Source of the DNA: Cercis canadensis
Lineage: Eukaryota > Streptophyta > Magnoliopsida > Fabales > Fabaceae
Reading direction: 5' to 3'
Length of the DNA stretch: 64,000 nucleotides
Assembly (NCBI GenBank): GCA_003255065.1
Contig: QAOA01008735.1
Span: 186,001-250,000, forward strand
A model generated the notes under the pieces. That model was not told where the DNA came from and ran no database searches. It was given only the letters and a program-made list of their open reading frames with translations. The position numbers and the translations under genes are program-made. Positions 13,574-27,500 of the stretch are shown here, piece after piece (the stretch's first letter is position 1; each line of letters begins with the position of its first letter).

Positions 13574-16500
13574 AGTTAGCACTTTCTTTTGCTTTATTGC
13601 GTCATTTAATACTAGGCTTTTTTTTTTTTTTTTTTGGTATGTTCTTCCCTTGTTGCTCCAAATATGCCATTTTAATGCGCTGCAGAAAAAAACATATTAT
13701 AGAAAGATCATGAGATCATAGAGGAGTGTTGGCAACACATTACCAAAGAATGGTCGAGAATGCTGTGAAATCGCCTATTATATTGTTGATGTTGGTCCTG
13801 CTATTTTCAGAATACAGGTTATGTATATAGTGGCGTGTTATTGTTGATTTATTTCGACCTCGATTTCGATAATATTGTTTCCTTTCAAGTTTCAATGAAC
13901 TTTCAGTTTGAAGGAAGTAAAATTCATTTCTGAAGTTTGTTTTATTTACCTACCATTCCATATTTCTGAAGGTTATTGAATCCGTTTGAATAGAAGGGGC
14001 GGCGGGCTACAGCATTTTTTTAATACATATTTATAAATTTTTTTTTGACAGTGGAAACTTTAACGTAAAGTATTCATCAATATCACTAGCGTTTCATCAC
14101 CAGTAAAACAAAATAAAAAAGGATATCTTCTCAAGGACTTCTGGTAGATTCCGTAATTAGTTAATTTAGTTCTGCTTTCTGTTAAAAAAGAGAGGGGGGA
14201 ACTAGTTAATTTAGCATTTCATAACGTAAGTATTCATCCTTAATAGTTGCATGACATGGACATACCCAATTATGTTATTTTGAACTAAGCACAAGTAAAA
14301 ATGTTCTCTGGTTTGTGTGTGTAGCCACGATGCTGTATATTCTGGGTTGGGTTTTTCAATGAAGTATCTTAATATAGTGTTTGGCACTTACGACTATAAG
14401 CTAAAATGGTTGGCGTTGGTCCAATCGATCCCGAACACTTGTTACTTAAAAAAAAACATTAAAGGTGTGTTATTTACAAGAACCACGAGGCATCCAAGAC
14501 GCCCATCCACGTCTCCTTATATAAACCATAAAGGCTATACGTACTAGAACTTTCTAGTAAGTAAAAAATGTCAGCTTCTTATTGGTTCTTAACTTGGGCA
14601 AATTTACTAAAATAATGTAAGTAAAATAAATAAATAAATACAAAAAAAAAGTTGATGTTAAAATAATTTATTAAAATGTGCCATTTTTAAATATTTTATT
14701 TAGAGCCATCAAACAACAAAGAAAATATTATTTTGTATTATAATATTTTTTTAAATATAACATTTAAAAAAAAAAGTTAAATCGTTATAACGTTTTATAA
14801 AAATAAACACTTTAATAGTTAAAACGTTTTATTGAAAAAAATACTAAAATAAAATAAGCTCAATCATACGCATAAAAAACATTAAAATGAATTTTAGATT
14901 TTTACTTTAAAAAATATTAAAATATTTCAACATTTTATGTAAATAAATATTGAAATATTTTAGTATTTTATATAAAGAAATGTTTAAATATTTTAACATT
15001 TTTTAAAGTAAAATAGCGTATGTTCTTTGATAATCTTAAATGAAATATTTAAAAATAATCTATTATTTTAATATTAATTTTTTTATATTTATTTATTATT
15101 TCAATCAATTTACCCTGCACCAAACTTTCAATAATACAAAAATATAATAAAATATATAACGGTATTCACTCAACTCAACTGCTGAATGCTGATGTTCACA
15201 ACAAAAGTGGATCACGCCTGCAGAGTGCGCGAGCCAAAGTTAAATGGTACGGACGCGGAGATCCTTAGATGGCATCAGCATGTGGCTCGCAATACTGCGA
15301 GATATGGGTTTGACATGTGTGCTCCTGAAAATTGATGAGTTTTTGGTGCTTCATGAAAATTGACAATTTTGAGACTGCACATGTCCGTTTTCTGTTCGGG
15401 ACAGCTGTTCATCCAGCCCTTATCTTTTCTCTCCATTGGGGAATGTCGAATGGTGGGAGAGCGGAGTGTGTGACATAGTCATCAGTTAACTTGATACAAA
15501 AGATTGTTCTTGCTCCCTATAACAACATAATTAATTTTAAATCACATCACTTGTCTCAGTTGCATAAATAAATACTTAAAACTCACTCTCTGTCTTGCAC
15601 TTGGAGTCAATAGACATCTATACATTTAATACCCACTTAATTACCCATCAACAAAAAGCTGTACTTGTACTAAAGTATATTTTAAAAAATAAACCACCTC
15701 TGCCCATATCAAACAAATAGAACGGCACTATTATTGGCACCTCTGTTCCCTCTCTAATCTCTTAGTATGAGGGATTAATGATACATGTTAAGGAATGTGT
15801 CGTTATTAATTTATCCTTAAATTTGTTTTTAAAAGTAGAATGTCTAGTACAAATATTTTTTTTATGTAAAAGAAAAATAAAAATAAAAACAGAGGGAAAG
15901 GTGGGGTAGTAAGAAGAAAAGGCTCACAAACCCTTAATCTGCTTTGCGTGGCAGCAAATGCATCGCGTTTTCTGTTTTGAGTGTGAACAAGAGTAGCAAG
16001 ATTAGGAAACTCAAAGAACTCAGGCATGACCCACTACATGCCTGGAGTGAAACCCATTGAGTGTGGTGCCCTTACTCACGCGGAAATAGCAAAAGCCAGC
16101 AAAAGTGCTCGTCTTTTAGAAAATATTAGATGGGTGAATGTTTGAAGCAAAACTCCTCTTCCTAGCTTTGAATAATGCGCTTTCCTTTTTTTTTTTTGAG
16201 GGTTGTTGAATTGGATAATGCATTTTACAAGATAGAGATCACAACTTTTTCCACTTTGGCTGAAAGCGACGGGATCGTACTATCTGCATATATTATTAAG
16301 CTGGAGAGAGAGTCCTCTTAAATTCTCTAATTATGACATTTGTCAAAGCACGACCCACTCAAAGGAAAGCCTCGTGCTGTGAGTTTAATGAAGGATTGAA
16401 TATGAAACTTATTAGATTGGGTGAAAGAATTTTGCGGTTTTTCCATTTTTTTTTTCTCCAATGACGTAAAAAAAAAATTATTACGTAAGTATGCCATACT

Positions 16501-18300
16501 ATACTGACGTGACAAAGCATACATAATTTTCATATTTTATTATATATAAAATATAATTTATTTAATTTTTTAAACAAACTTAAAAACAATTAATTTGTAT
16601 ACATGTCATTCATTTATTAGTTATTCTTATGTAATATGACATATTACATAAATACTAAAAGTATCTAAAAAACCTCCTAAAACTATTTATTATTATTTTT
16701 TGGTGATTAAAACTATTTATTTTTTATAAAAGATTTAGTCACTCTAAAGATATCACACCTTTTTATTTTATGATAGTATATAAAATTTTATATTAACAAT
16801 ATATTCAAATTAAATTCATAATTTATATCTACAAACATGATAATATTTAAATTTGTTATATGAATCAATTTTTTTTAATATTTAAACTATAATTTTAAAT
16901 TTAAACACAAAATTTACCATCCATGAAAACTAACTAACTGTCTGATTTATACTTTATATGTAAATGTGGATGAACCATTTCTCTTTAGTTTTATCAGCAT
17001 GCCATTAGTAGGGATAAAACAAAAATGGTTGATGTGAAACCAACTTCAAAAAGGGGACTAGCTAGCATTAGCATTAGCATAGCATAGAAATGAATTTTAT
17101 ATTGAATCTTATGGGGATGAGGTTTCAAATTCAATAGGGGAATCCTTATCCCCTTGTTAATAGGTAAGAAGTAGGTTGGACTGTACTGAACTAATCGTAG
17201 AATTTTATTTTTCGAAAAGTTTGAAAAAGTTAAATTAATTAGGCACAGCCCATAATATTCGTCTCTTTTTTATTTTTATTTTTTTTGTTTGTAACACTAA
17301 CTATTTTTAGTTGAAAAGCACAATATCGCTAGTCAATATTATTCAAGAATCGGATAAGTGTGATTGATGGTACTACTACTACTGGGTTGTTCAGGTTCTA
17401 GGTAGTAGCTATAATATTTCAAGATTATTATTGTATAATACCGAATTATTATTTTTTAAAGTAAATTCTCCCATCATTTTATTTCGTGGATAAGAAAAGA
17501 AAATCCTATGCTTTGGCCATTTATTTATTTATATTTTTTCCTTACAAACCCTATTCTAGCAATCGATTCCAACAGTTGAACTAATTGAAATCTAAGACCA
17601 ACAGAATCCATATACTGGAGCTTTGTCCTTTTTTTTTTTTCTTGTTCAATTAACAATCATTTGAGCAGAAAAGGGGGAAGTTTCAAAATTTAATAATTGT
17701 CAAATGGGGTTGTTATCCACAATCCAGCGAAGATAAAACCTTTCCTAATTCCATTGGTGAAAATATCTTTTTTCCTTTCTTTCTTTAATAGCTCAAACAA
17801 ATCTTTCACGTGCAGTAAACGCGGAGACATCAGCATTTTGACAAATGTCCTTGGCCCATATTTCTTTTTTGTTTTCTAAAAGGCATAGTCCACTATCGAA
17901 CGCCTCCATTCATCAACCACTCATCCCTGGCCCTTCCTTTTAAGAGACGTGTACAGTGTAGATTCTCCCACAAAACAAAATTTTATTGGATGCTTTCACA
18001 TCAGAGGCGTCCTAACCCCTACTCATTGGTCCACGTTTCGAACGTCGGCAATGTGCAACCCTCAATTATTATATTTAATATTATTATCTTAATTAATAAA
18101 ACTCAGAATCAGAAAGGCAACCAGCCTCCTCACTCAACATCATGTCTTAAACGAAGAAAAAATGGGAAGGGACATTGGACACTTGGCGCTTCCAACCGAG
18201 CCCTAGTAAAGCGAAGAAGGAGGAACGCAGCCAAAGAAACCACCGGACAGACAAATTTCCAAAACTATACTAAATAAATAAGGAAAAATAAATAAATAAA
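13574..18300. other. Long intergenic stretch, AT-rich
   Basis: The stretch begins with the probable 3' UTR of DCL and ends with the ABF promoter. Apart from the foldback element at 14596-15115 I see only AT-rich DNA, poly-A/T tracts and short non-conserved ORFs. Possible ABRE-like ACGTG motifs lie at about 17808 (ttcacgtgcag) and 17945 (agacgtgtac), roughly 350-500 bp before the presumed start of the ABF transcript. Confidence 0.55.
14596..15115. mobile_element. MITE-like foldback element, about 520 bp
   Basis: The left end (starting GGGCAAATTTAC) and the reverse complement of the right end (starting GGGTAAATTGAT) can be aligned with gaps for about 140 bases, sharing blocks such as AAATAAATAAATA, TTAAAATAAT and TTTTTAAATATTT. 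The interior is AT-rich and non-coding. Long imperfect inverted arms without a coding region fit an old non-autonomous DNA transposon. I could not find a convincing target-site duplication, so the superfamily is open. Confidence 0.55.
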
Positions 18301-18303
18301 CAA

Positions 18304-18910
18304 GGTAAATTATACACTTTTCATTTCTGTTTTAATCTCTCCCTCCCTTCTCATCTGTTCTTCTGATTTTGCTAGTTTTGAGATCTTATATAGTTTAGTT
18401 TATCAGTAATCAAATTTTATTACTGGATTCGTTACTGTTCTACACAAATTGACGTTGGAGTTATCTTCTTTTTTCTATAGTCAATTTGGTTTTATTCTTC
18501 AAGCTGTTCTGATTTTCTTTTTGGGTAATGTTCTCACTGTATACGTAATCTCTCTGGTTCTAATGGTTATCAGCATTAGAATTCTGGTTAGGATTGGTTA
18601 ATCAGGATCTTCAACTCGTTGGGAAGTTGCATGATATCTGTGTCAGAAATTCTGCATGTGCAAGTCTAGAAATCTGGTTGAAGTAGAAAATGAACCGTTT
18701 CTACTAAATTGAAATTCATCCAAGTTAAGTTTTCTGGAGATTTTCAATGTAGATTCTAGTCAACCATTTATCTATTTGTTTATTGGTAGTTAGCCAGATT
18801 TTATTTAGTTTTTTGTTTTGGAATCGTGGGGGCCGGGGATTCAGATTTGTGCCTGATGTAGAGTAGTATATTTAAAGCTTGGATGAGATTCTGACTGTGT
18901 TTGATTCAGA
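18304..18910 (+). other. Probable 5' UTR intron of the ABF gene
   Basis: A donor-like AACAAG|GTAAAT at about 18303 and an acceptor-like TTTGATTCAG| at about 18909 bracket T-rich, stop-rich sequence just upstream of the ABF start at 18937. Leader introns are common in ABF/AREB genes. This is inferred from splice motifs only; transcript reads would settle it. Confidence 0.4.
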
Positions 18911-18936
18911 TTTTGAGTGAGTCACCACTATTGAAA

Positions 18937-21900
18937 ATGAACTTGAAGAACTTGGGAAATGACCCTGGGGCGGATAACAGCGTTAGCGTAAGGCCGCCGG
19001 GGAATTTTTCGCTGGCACGAGAACCTTCAGTGTACTCTCTGACATTCGACGAATTCATGAACACCGTGGGAGGTTCAGGAAAGGACTTTGGGTCGATGAA
19101 CATGGATGAGTTGCTCAAGAACATTTGGACAGCTGAAGAGATTCAAACAATGGCGTCCACAAGTGGTGGTCAACAAGGGATGGGTGGCCCTGGCGCCCAT
19201 TTGCAGAAGCAAGGCTCCTTGACTTTGCCGCGGACACTGAGCCAGAAGACTGTTGATGAGGTTTGGAAGGATATCTCTAAGGATTACGGTGCGGTGAAAG
19301 GAGGGAGTGGTAGTGGTGGTGGCAATGCTAGTGCTAGTGGAGCTCCTAATTTTCCACAGAGGCAGCAAACTTTGGGAGAGATGACATTGGAAGAGTTCTT
19401 AGTCAGAGCTGGGGTTGTGAGAGAAGATACACCATTGGTTGTTGGAAATGGAAAGCTAAACGGTGGAATCTTGGCCGATTTATATCGTGCAGGTGCAGGG
19501 AATAATAGTGGTTTAGGCATAGGTTTTCAGCAATTGGGTAAAAGTACAGGGTTAATAGGAAACCGGATTGCTGGGAGTAATGGTCAAATAGCCATTCAAT
19601 CATCCACCAATTTGCCCTTGAATGTTAACGGGGTTAGATCAAATCACCATTCACAGCCACCGCCGCCGCCGCCGCCGTCGTCGCAGCAGATATTTCCTAT
19701 TTCTAAGCCTGCTATACCTAATTACGCGACTCAGATACCATTAACGAATAATGCTCAGCTGGGTAATCAAGGAATAAGGGGTGGAATTGTGGGTCTTGAT
19801 CAGGGACTTAATGGTAATTTGGTTCAGAGTTCTGCACTTCAAGGTGGAGGGATGGGTATGGTTGGTTTAGTACCTGGGCCTGTTAACGTAACCACAGGAT
19901 CACCAGCTAATCAGCTATCGTGCGATGAAGTTGGCAAGAGTAACGGTGATACTTCGTCGGTGTCGCCAATACCGTATGTATTCAATGGTGGTTTCAGAGG
20001 GAGGAAGAGCGGTGGAGCTGTGGAGAAGGTAATTGAGAGAAGGCAAAGGCGAATGATAAAGAACAGAGAATCAGCTGCAAGGTCGCGGGCTCGCAAGCAG
20101 GTGATTTTTTCTTCTGCCTCTTTCACTATCCTCTTCCCGCTACTCTCCCTGCGTCTTTCTATTTCTTCTGCTTACTTTAAACTTAGTAATCAGACCTAGT
20201 TGCGTTTTGTCATTCCAATCAACACTTGCGTGTTTAATTTCTCTATTTTAAAATATAAGTAATTTAAGGGACTGATATGATTGCTTTTACCTTGTATTAA
20301 TCCTCTTATTGCCAAAGTAGTTGAAAACCCATGCTTGCTTTTTAAGTTATCTTTAGTACTGCCACTGACATGTACTTCCGGTAACAGCAAAGATAGAAGT
20401 TTCTGTAACCTTAATTATGGAAAAAGATTCCGTATAACTTATTTTTAAAAGGGTTTAGTGAGATATTGAAATGTTTCACAGAATCAAAAGAATATGATGA
20501 CGATTTGCATCATATTATTGCTTTAATAATACGACCAGCCATTGACATTCTGCTTTTATCCTCTGTGGACATGCTGTATACCAAACTTGATGAAAGGTTA
20601 TGCAGCAGAATGGTAATATGATAGCGATCTGACCTGATCAAAGGTGAAAGATTTTGAGAAGTTACAGTCATGAGAAGTTGTAAACATCCAGGTTATTACA
20701 AGGTAATGGAACATCTGATTTAGGGAACATAACAAACAGTTATGTCATTATAAAATCCATAAAAGCATAAAATAAGTTAAATATGTTTCACCTGCGAGCT
20801 GTTTTCAGTGAGCAACATAACATGGGACGAAACTACTGATAGAAGTTCTATATAATGTATCCAAATATATGCTGTAAGTTTAGTTTCAGATTTCCATTTT
20901 CATTTCTTCCAGGCTTATACCATGGAATTGGAAGCAGAAGTTGCAAAGTTAAAAGAGGAGAACCAAGAACTTCAGAGGAAGCAGGTATTTCTTTTTAGTG
21001 CCTCGTCATGTACAGATACAGGCAATTTATGCTCGTGATTTTATGGATTAAGTTCATTTGCACTCTGATAATTTTTTCTAATAGACCCTTATTTTGATAC
21101 TGCAGGCAGAAATCATGGAAATGCAGAAGAATCAAGTAAGTTGGCTTTAGTTTACTTTTTTTTCTTACAGGGTTCTTTTCCTCCTTTTTCTAACAAAATA
21201 TTTCGTGATTGTATGGCTGTTTTGACCTTAACATTACCAGTGACAACTTTTGCTATGGTTGAGAGCCATGAGCCCTATTCCATGACTAATTGGTCAGCAT
21301 ATCATGGTTTTAGCTTTCTATATATTAGACACTAGTTTGCCCTTACTTAATTCTTACATTTAGAGCAATTTTTTGTCCAATAAAATATACTTCAACCAAT
21401 AGGAGATTTGATGAAGGTCTTTGACAATGTTATCCCTAAAAAGGTGGCTAATTTCATTATTTTATCCAAATATGGAAATTTTTGGTGACATATCTGTCTT
21501 TATCTGCATAAGGTCATATGATCAAAATAAGATGAATCAGGAAGTTAATTTGGTACAAAATGCTGATATTCCTACCTAGAACTACCACCCAACTTAGGCT
21601 CTTTAATTAATTATACAATCAATTATTAAAATTGAGTGTTTCCATTCTTTTGTTATTTAATTCCTATATCATTTGAGTGTATTTTTTCTATAAGGGTGGT
21701 CTATGTAACGTGTTTCTCTTGTGTTTTACTCATGACATGTTTGGTCTTCTGTTGTATGCTTCCTTAATAGTTGTCGAATTGTCTTGATCATTTTAGGTAA
21801 AACTAGTAGGAAATATGCTTTTATGTGAAATCATGTCGCCAAATTGAAACCCTGATCAACAACACAAGTGGTTAATTATTTTTTGACATTAATTCTAATG

Positions 21901-23094
21901 GGAAAGGCAACAAAAGAGAAAAAGGAAAAGCAAACATAGAGGCTATCACTCTGTTTCATAGGACTCCACTTTTTCTTCCCTTGGGGTAGGTTAGGTCACA
22001 TCAAAAACCCTGATCTTCGCCAAACTTATTTCCCAGTGACTGTATTTACTTCTGGCAATAATGTCAGATGACTTTCTTGTTGTCATTGAACTTTTATTTT
22101 CAATTATTGTTGATTATGCTGCTCTGTCGAGCTCATTGATTTATACCCATATGCATTTGTTCATGGACCAGTTTTTATTATGCCCTAAAAATTTTTGGGA
22201 TTGCTTTTTCTGGTGAAGGTTGGTTACATTTCTTTATGTTAGTTGTAACTGTAACTGGTTTATGGATGCTCGTAGAATGTCCAGAACTTAAACCTGTGAT
22301 TTCTTTTCTCAAGAAATCCCAATTGAAAATAAGAAGAAAGAAAGAAAGGAAAAAAAAAAGAGAGATCAATTCCCAAATCCATTATTTGTTGTTATTTTTG
22401 GGTGAACCACAGCATGGGGGCCAAATTAACTTTCCTGTTGCATATCTACAGCCAACTATCACGATAGTTTTTATTGTTTATCATATTAGCCTGTCTGAAA
22501 TACTATTTGGAACATTTTCATGGTTGTTTTTGTTACTATTATGTTGTGTGCATGTGTATGAGGACAGTTTGCACCCACATATAATATATTTACCCTTGGC
22601 AAAGGCACAATCTAAATCTTGTGAAACATAAGTATAAATGTTCCAAATTTGATACTTTCCTTAGGAAAATGATTAATATAAATAGGGAAAATTTTGCATG
22701 AAATTTTCCGTGGATTGAAAATGTTCCTTATTTGTGTAGCTTCTTGAGAAAACAAAGCTATAATGCATTAAATTGCACCTCTATCTTTGTCTCTCATAAA
22801 TTGTGATATAATTGATAGTTTTATTTGGAAGCGTAGGCAACTTCAGATTTGTGTTCTTTATCATTATTCTTCACCAGTTCTTAATGAAATATTCTAAGAC
22901 TGAATTTCATTTGGGTTTCCCTTAATATGTATATGCTGATTTAAAAATATTTCATGTATGTGGTGAAAGATTTGATCATACCACAGTACTAAATTGTCTG
23001 CCATTTCATAACATCACAGGCTATGGAGATGATGAATTTGCAACGAGGAGCCAAGAAAAGATGCTTAAGACGAACGCAAACTGGTCCATGGTAG
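18937..23094 (+). CDS. ABF/AREB-type bZIP transcription factor (group A)
   Basis: Four exons, 18937-20100, 20913-20984, 21106-21135 and 23020-23094, give 446 residues with all phases matching. Seen in order: conserved region C1 with an RxxS site (REPS at 28-31) followed by SLTFDEF; C2 with GSLTLPRTLSQKTVDEVW (89-108, RxxS at 99-102); C3 with TLGEMTLEEFLVRAG (about 145-160); a polyproline run from CCG repeats at 19660-19680; the bZIP basic region NRESAARSRARKQ at the end of exon 1; a leucine zipper over exons 2-4; and the C4 end LRRTQTGPW. Family role: nuclear factors that bind ABRE (ACGTG) elements and drive ABA, drought and salt responses after SnRK2 kinases phosphorylate the RxxS/T sites. 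The intron directly after the basic region is the usual group A position. Start: first ATG of the frame, followed at once by the conserved N-terminus. Confidence 0.95.
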
Positions 23095-24542
23095 AGTGAA
23101 GGCGGGACAATGAATTCCACCATTTATTGTAGATGGATGTACATACATAAAATACCGTATTCTGCTGTAGATGAAGAGGTCTTAGGTTTTCTAGATTAGC
23201 ATTCTAAAGTTTGATATTGTTATGTATTACCCTGTGTTTCGAGGCAAGGCTGACCTCCTAGGAAATAAAAGTTTTTTGAAAATTCTCATTAATTCTTTCC
23301 CTTCATCATAAGGTACATTATATATAAAAGTTTAGAACCAATACAGCCAATGAGATTACTGCACTAGTAACAACCTTCCTGCTGATACCTTTGGGCTTCT
23401 TCTGATTGTGTTGCATCACTCCTATCAGATATGTTTGAACACCTTGAGTAGTTAGGGAGGGGAAGCAAAATACCTTGAGTATATGAAGCACACATCCAGT
23501 TTCATGCGTCCATTAGTAAGTCTTGTGCAGTTCGTTCTTAACAGAATATGATTGTTTGAGCTTGAAGTTTTTGGTCTAATTACGTTGTACCTTACTTTGT
23601 TGCACAATTAATTGGATTTCGGAACAGAGTGTCACATGAGGTCCGAGCGGCCCATTTTTGTTTATTTTATTTTATTTTTTTGCATTAATGCTTGACCATG
23701 TAATCACACATTTCTTCGACGGGCCATCAAAACTGCATAATAAGTATCTACTCTAAATGTTAAAAACCGAAAAAATTGTTAATTTGCGGAACACACTAAT
23801 GGTCATGTGAAGTGTCATATCTTAATAAGTATCTTCTTTCTAATTATCGTGGAGGACATATCTTACATTCGTGGTAGCCTGGTAGGTAGATTTGCTGTGT
23901 AAACTGCTTGGATAAAGTTTTCAACTGGTTAGAAACTCCAAATATGGAATCTATTATGATATCCTGTCTGCAAGAAAATATTAAGACAAATATACCCAAG
24001 AATAATACTAATATTATCACATTCAATATAACGACTTACGGGAATACAGTCCTCATTTCTTCAAAATTCTGGTAACAGAAGAGCCTCCTTAACTACCGGG
24101 AGAGCTGGGATTATGGATAGAGAATCAATTATAATCAACATGAAAATAACTGTAGCCATCATCCACGACGTCTCAGCAGAGTAGGATCATGAGAAAATTC
24201 CACGTATAGTGGCTACTCAAACTCAAAAACCACATATACTTGCACTTGCCTACCATTGGTCGAGAATAGATAACAGATAAATCAATAAGAAAATAACTGC
24301 AGCTATCACCCAAGAGGTCTCAGCAGTGTCGGATCCTGAAAAAATTCCACGTATAGTGGCTACTCATAAACTCAAAGCCATATACTTGCACTTGCCTACC
24401 ATTGAACCAAAATAAATAACAAAGTGATGTTCCATGGTTGTCTGAATGTATAACACAGGCGAATTTTCCTCATCCTTACAATAGTCAATCTAAGTCCTGT
24501 TTCCATGATGCCAGTTGTCACCTTCAGACATGAACATTACTA
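23095..24542. other. Intergenic between convergent ABF and THO5 3' ends
   Basis: The stretch contains the ABF 3' UTR (an AATAAA-like signal in gaaataaaagttt at about 23263) and the THO5 3' UTR. A tandem duplication at 24142-24413 is listed separately. I see no coding sequence. Confidence 0.55.
24142..24413. repeat. Diverged tandem duplication, unit about 147 bp
   Basis: Copy 1 (24142-24268) and copy 2 (24289-24413) share gaaaataactg, ggtctcagcag-type sequence, an identical AATTCCACGTATAGTGGCTA block and an identical ACTTGCACTTGCCTACCATT block, with scattered substitutions. There is no N between them, so this is a real and not very recent duplication. It lies just beyond the THO5 stop codon and may be in its 3' UTR. 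Confidence 0.8.
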
Positions 24543-27500
24543 CTAGGGAGCAAATTCTGCGTCTTTCCAGGAGATCATCTTCCTACGATCCCTTCCCCTG
24601 AAAGACCTAGCCAGGAATCTACCACTGACAGGCTTGCATAAGCCAACATCAATCACAGAAGTATAGTTTCTCCTTTTAGATGATGGGGATGCCTCATCCA
24701 AATAATAGTCAAACAACATAGCAAGACAAAGCACTTGATGAGCCAAGACATAATTTTGTTGATTGGTAGGTAGCATCTTTAGCATGTGAAGATTGACCTA
24801 CAATTTAGAGAGGGAATCGTAAATATGTACAGCAAGTAGGAGAGGAAAAAAGGAAATCAAGAAATAGGTAACACTCATGAGGTAGGCATGAAAGGTGATT
24901 ACAATTGGGGGGTTTTTCGTTTCTCTTCCCTCTTTTCTTTTCCTTACTTTTTCGGAAAGGGTTGATGGAACTGAGATTTGGCTCAAGAACATATTCCGAC
25001 CCAATCATTCAAACTAGAAGCTAAGATACTACAATGCCTTACCATCCCATGATTCCCACATCCTCAAAGACATAGGTCCACAAGATAATGTCTACTAATT
25101 TGACGGCAATAAAGATCTTAGGGCATCAGTTGCTCACCTCAGCTTCCATGGCACGTAGTTCATTGTACCACTCCAAAACATCATTCTCATAACGGTTTTC
25201 CCCAAGACCCAACGCAAAAAGAGGAGGCCTAAGAGGATACTCCATATTGATCTTGATCTATCAAAAAATAAAAACAAGCTTAAAATGTCAATTAATCTAT
25301 GAATGACAATTCAGTAGAGCAAAGGGGAGGCTTATATACCTTGGCTTCTAAATTCACATTCCTCTTATCTGTGCCGGTTTTTCTGCTTAGAACAAGGCAA
25401 AATTCCTTGGCCCCATAATCAATCCATGAAAACTCGGACTTTCTGAGACAGAAATCAGATACTATATTATCATATTCTGGTTCAATGCGTGCAGGCTCAT
25501 CAAGATCACTCTCAGTATCCAGCAAGAAATCAGAATTCTCATCATATTTCTTGAAACTATGTGATTTAACCTTATTGACTGGAGAAATGATGCTTTTTGA
25601 AATTAAGCTCAGTTGCTTGGAGTGGTCAAGATTAGACCCTTTTGAGTAAGGGGGTTTGACATCACCTACAACAAAAACATTAGGAAGCAAAGACGGAAGC
25701 TCCCCATCTTCTCTTATGCCTTCTAGCTCTTCCTTTGTGGTACCTGATCGTTCAACAGCATTGACATCCATTGGTTCCTGAATGTGCTCCTCTTTGTCTA
25801 TGACAACCAGAGATGAAGTATCATCAGGTAGGGCTCTTACAGGTGACCAACCATGCAAATTGCACAAAGGAGTGTGCAAAGCCCATGGAACACTTTTGCA
25901 GGAGAGAACAGGCCACTCAAGCTTTGTAAGTGATTCAAGCTGTTCCCTGTAAGCCAGCGAGGAATTCCACAAATTTCAACTTATGTATGCCTAATTACAC
26001 TTATAAGCAAGATACTCGGAGGACCTCATAATTAGAATGGTATCTCACTTAAAGGACTGAAATCACAATCGTAGAAAGGCAGAAAAAAGAATACGCTAAA
26101 ATAATTCACAACAAGGAGGGGATCAAAGAAACAATATCACCAATTATAGCACTAAGATTTCAGTCAAAACAACATAAGTAAAGCAAAGCTGAAGAGAAAA
26201 CTTTAGTTGATCACAATATGGTATCTATCTTCATTGAATATCAAGAAGGGTCCTTCATATTCTAAAACTCTAAACATACAGAGCAGCGACTCACAGAAGA
26301 GCCAACTGAGCTTTTCTCCGGGAGCGAATTCTCTCCAGAACTGTCTGTACTCGGTTCTGCTGGCGATATAATGAAAGACCGGATACAACATCTTCACTCT
26401 TTGCTGCTTCACCATTGCCTGAACTTTCACGGCCAGCAAGCAGCAAAGGAGACACCTCAGGCAGGAAATCAATTCCTGCCAGATGCTGAGCCCATTTATA
26501 AGGACGTGAAGTTCTATTACCTTTGAACATTGAAGCATCCCCAACAAAGAGCTTGGCTGACTGCACAAAATTCAAAAAGAATATCATGCCATATAAATAA
26601 GGAAAATGAAGGAATAGATGAAAGATGCAGATAAATAAATGAAAATCATGTTAATAAGTACTAACATGTAAAGAAGACATACCTGGTGAGGAAGCTCAAG
26701 ACCCGTGTCATTAGGGAATAAATTGCATAAGATGTCATTCTCAGGACCATCATTAGATGATTCAATTCCAACACATACAATATTCAACTTCACTAGGTAC
26801 TCAAACTTTAGAGTAATGAGTTTTCCAGACTTGGGATCAGAAACCTCCTCATCATACACGTGGAGGGTGATTTTAAGTGGGTGAATTTGAAGTATTCCCA
26901 CCTGGTCAAGGCTCTCCTTGCCTTGAACCCTCCTTGGCCGTTTTCTCCGTCTTTGGCCATCTTCTTCTTCATCAGGTGCATCATCCTCTAATTTGGAAAT
27001 CTCCACTGTGGTGGAATTGCCTGAGTGAAAAAACCACATCATAATGAATTCCTTCATTATTAATTTTGGGTAGGGAGAAAATATGTCAAATTTGAAGAGT
27101 GCTCAGGACTGAAACTTCAGAAGTTTAAGCAAAATTCCAAGTTAGGCCAGTATACACTTTGAAAGATGGTAAATATTCAAATATACCTTCTTTAAGCAAA
27201 GAAAACATGGATTCAAGACCATTAATAAACATGATAGTACTTCAATACTAGTTAGTATAAAAGTTTCCTTTCTTTTATCTTTGGCCTGTTAGTGTTAAAA
27301 CTATCCACAATTTTTTTTTCAGCAATCAACATTGTCCTAACTTAATAAAATAATTTATTGTAGTAATGGTCTACTTTTAAGTTGAATCATCAAAAAGATA
27401 CAGAAAAGATAGGCTTTGTAATCCTGTATCAGTATATCACTGCCACCTGTAATAGTAGTTAATAGTCATTAATAGTAGTTTGATAACATAGATTCCATCC

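Noticed and set aside
15806..16027. Minus-strand frame of 73 codons
   Set aside because: The C-terminal part is low-complexity from A/T runs and no domain is recognised.
19075..19603. Minus-strand frames opposite the ABF first exon
   Set aside because: They are shadows of a GC-rich coding exon; the plus strand has every conserved ABF region.
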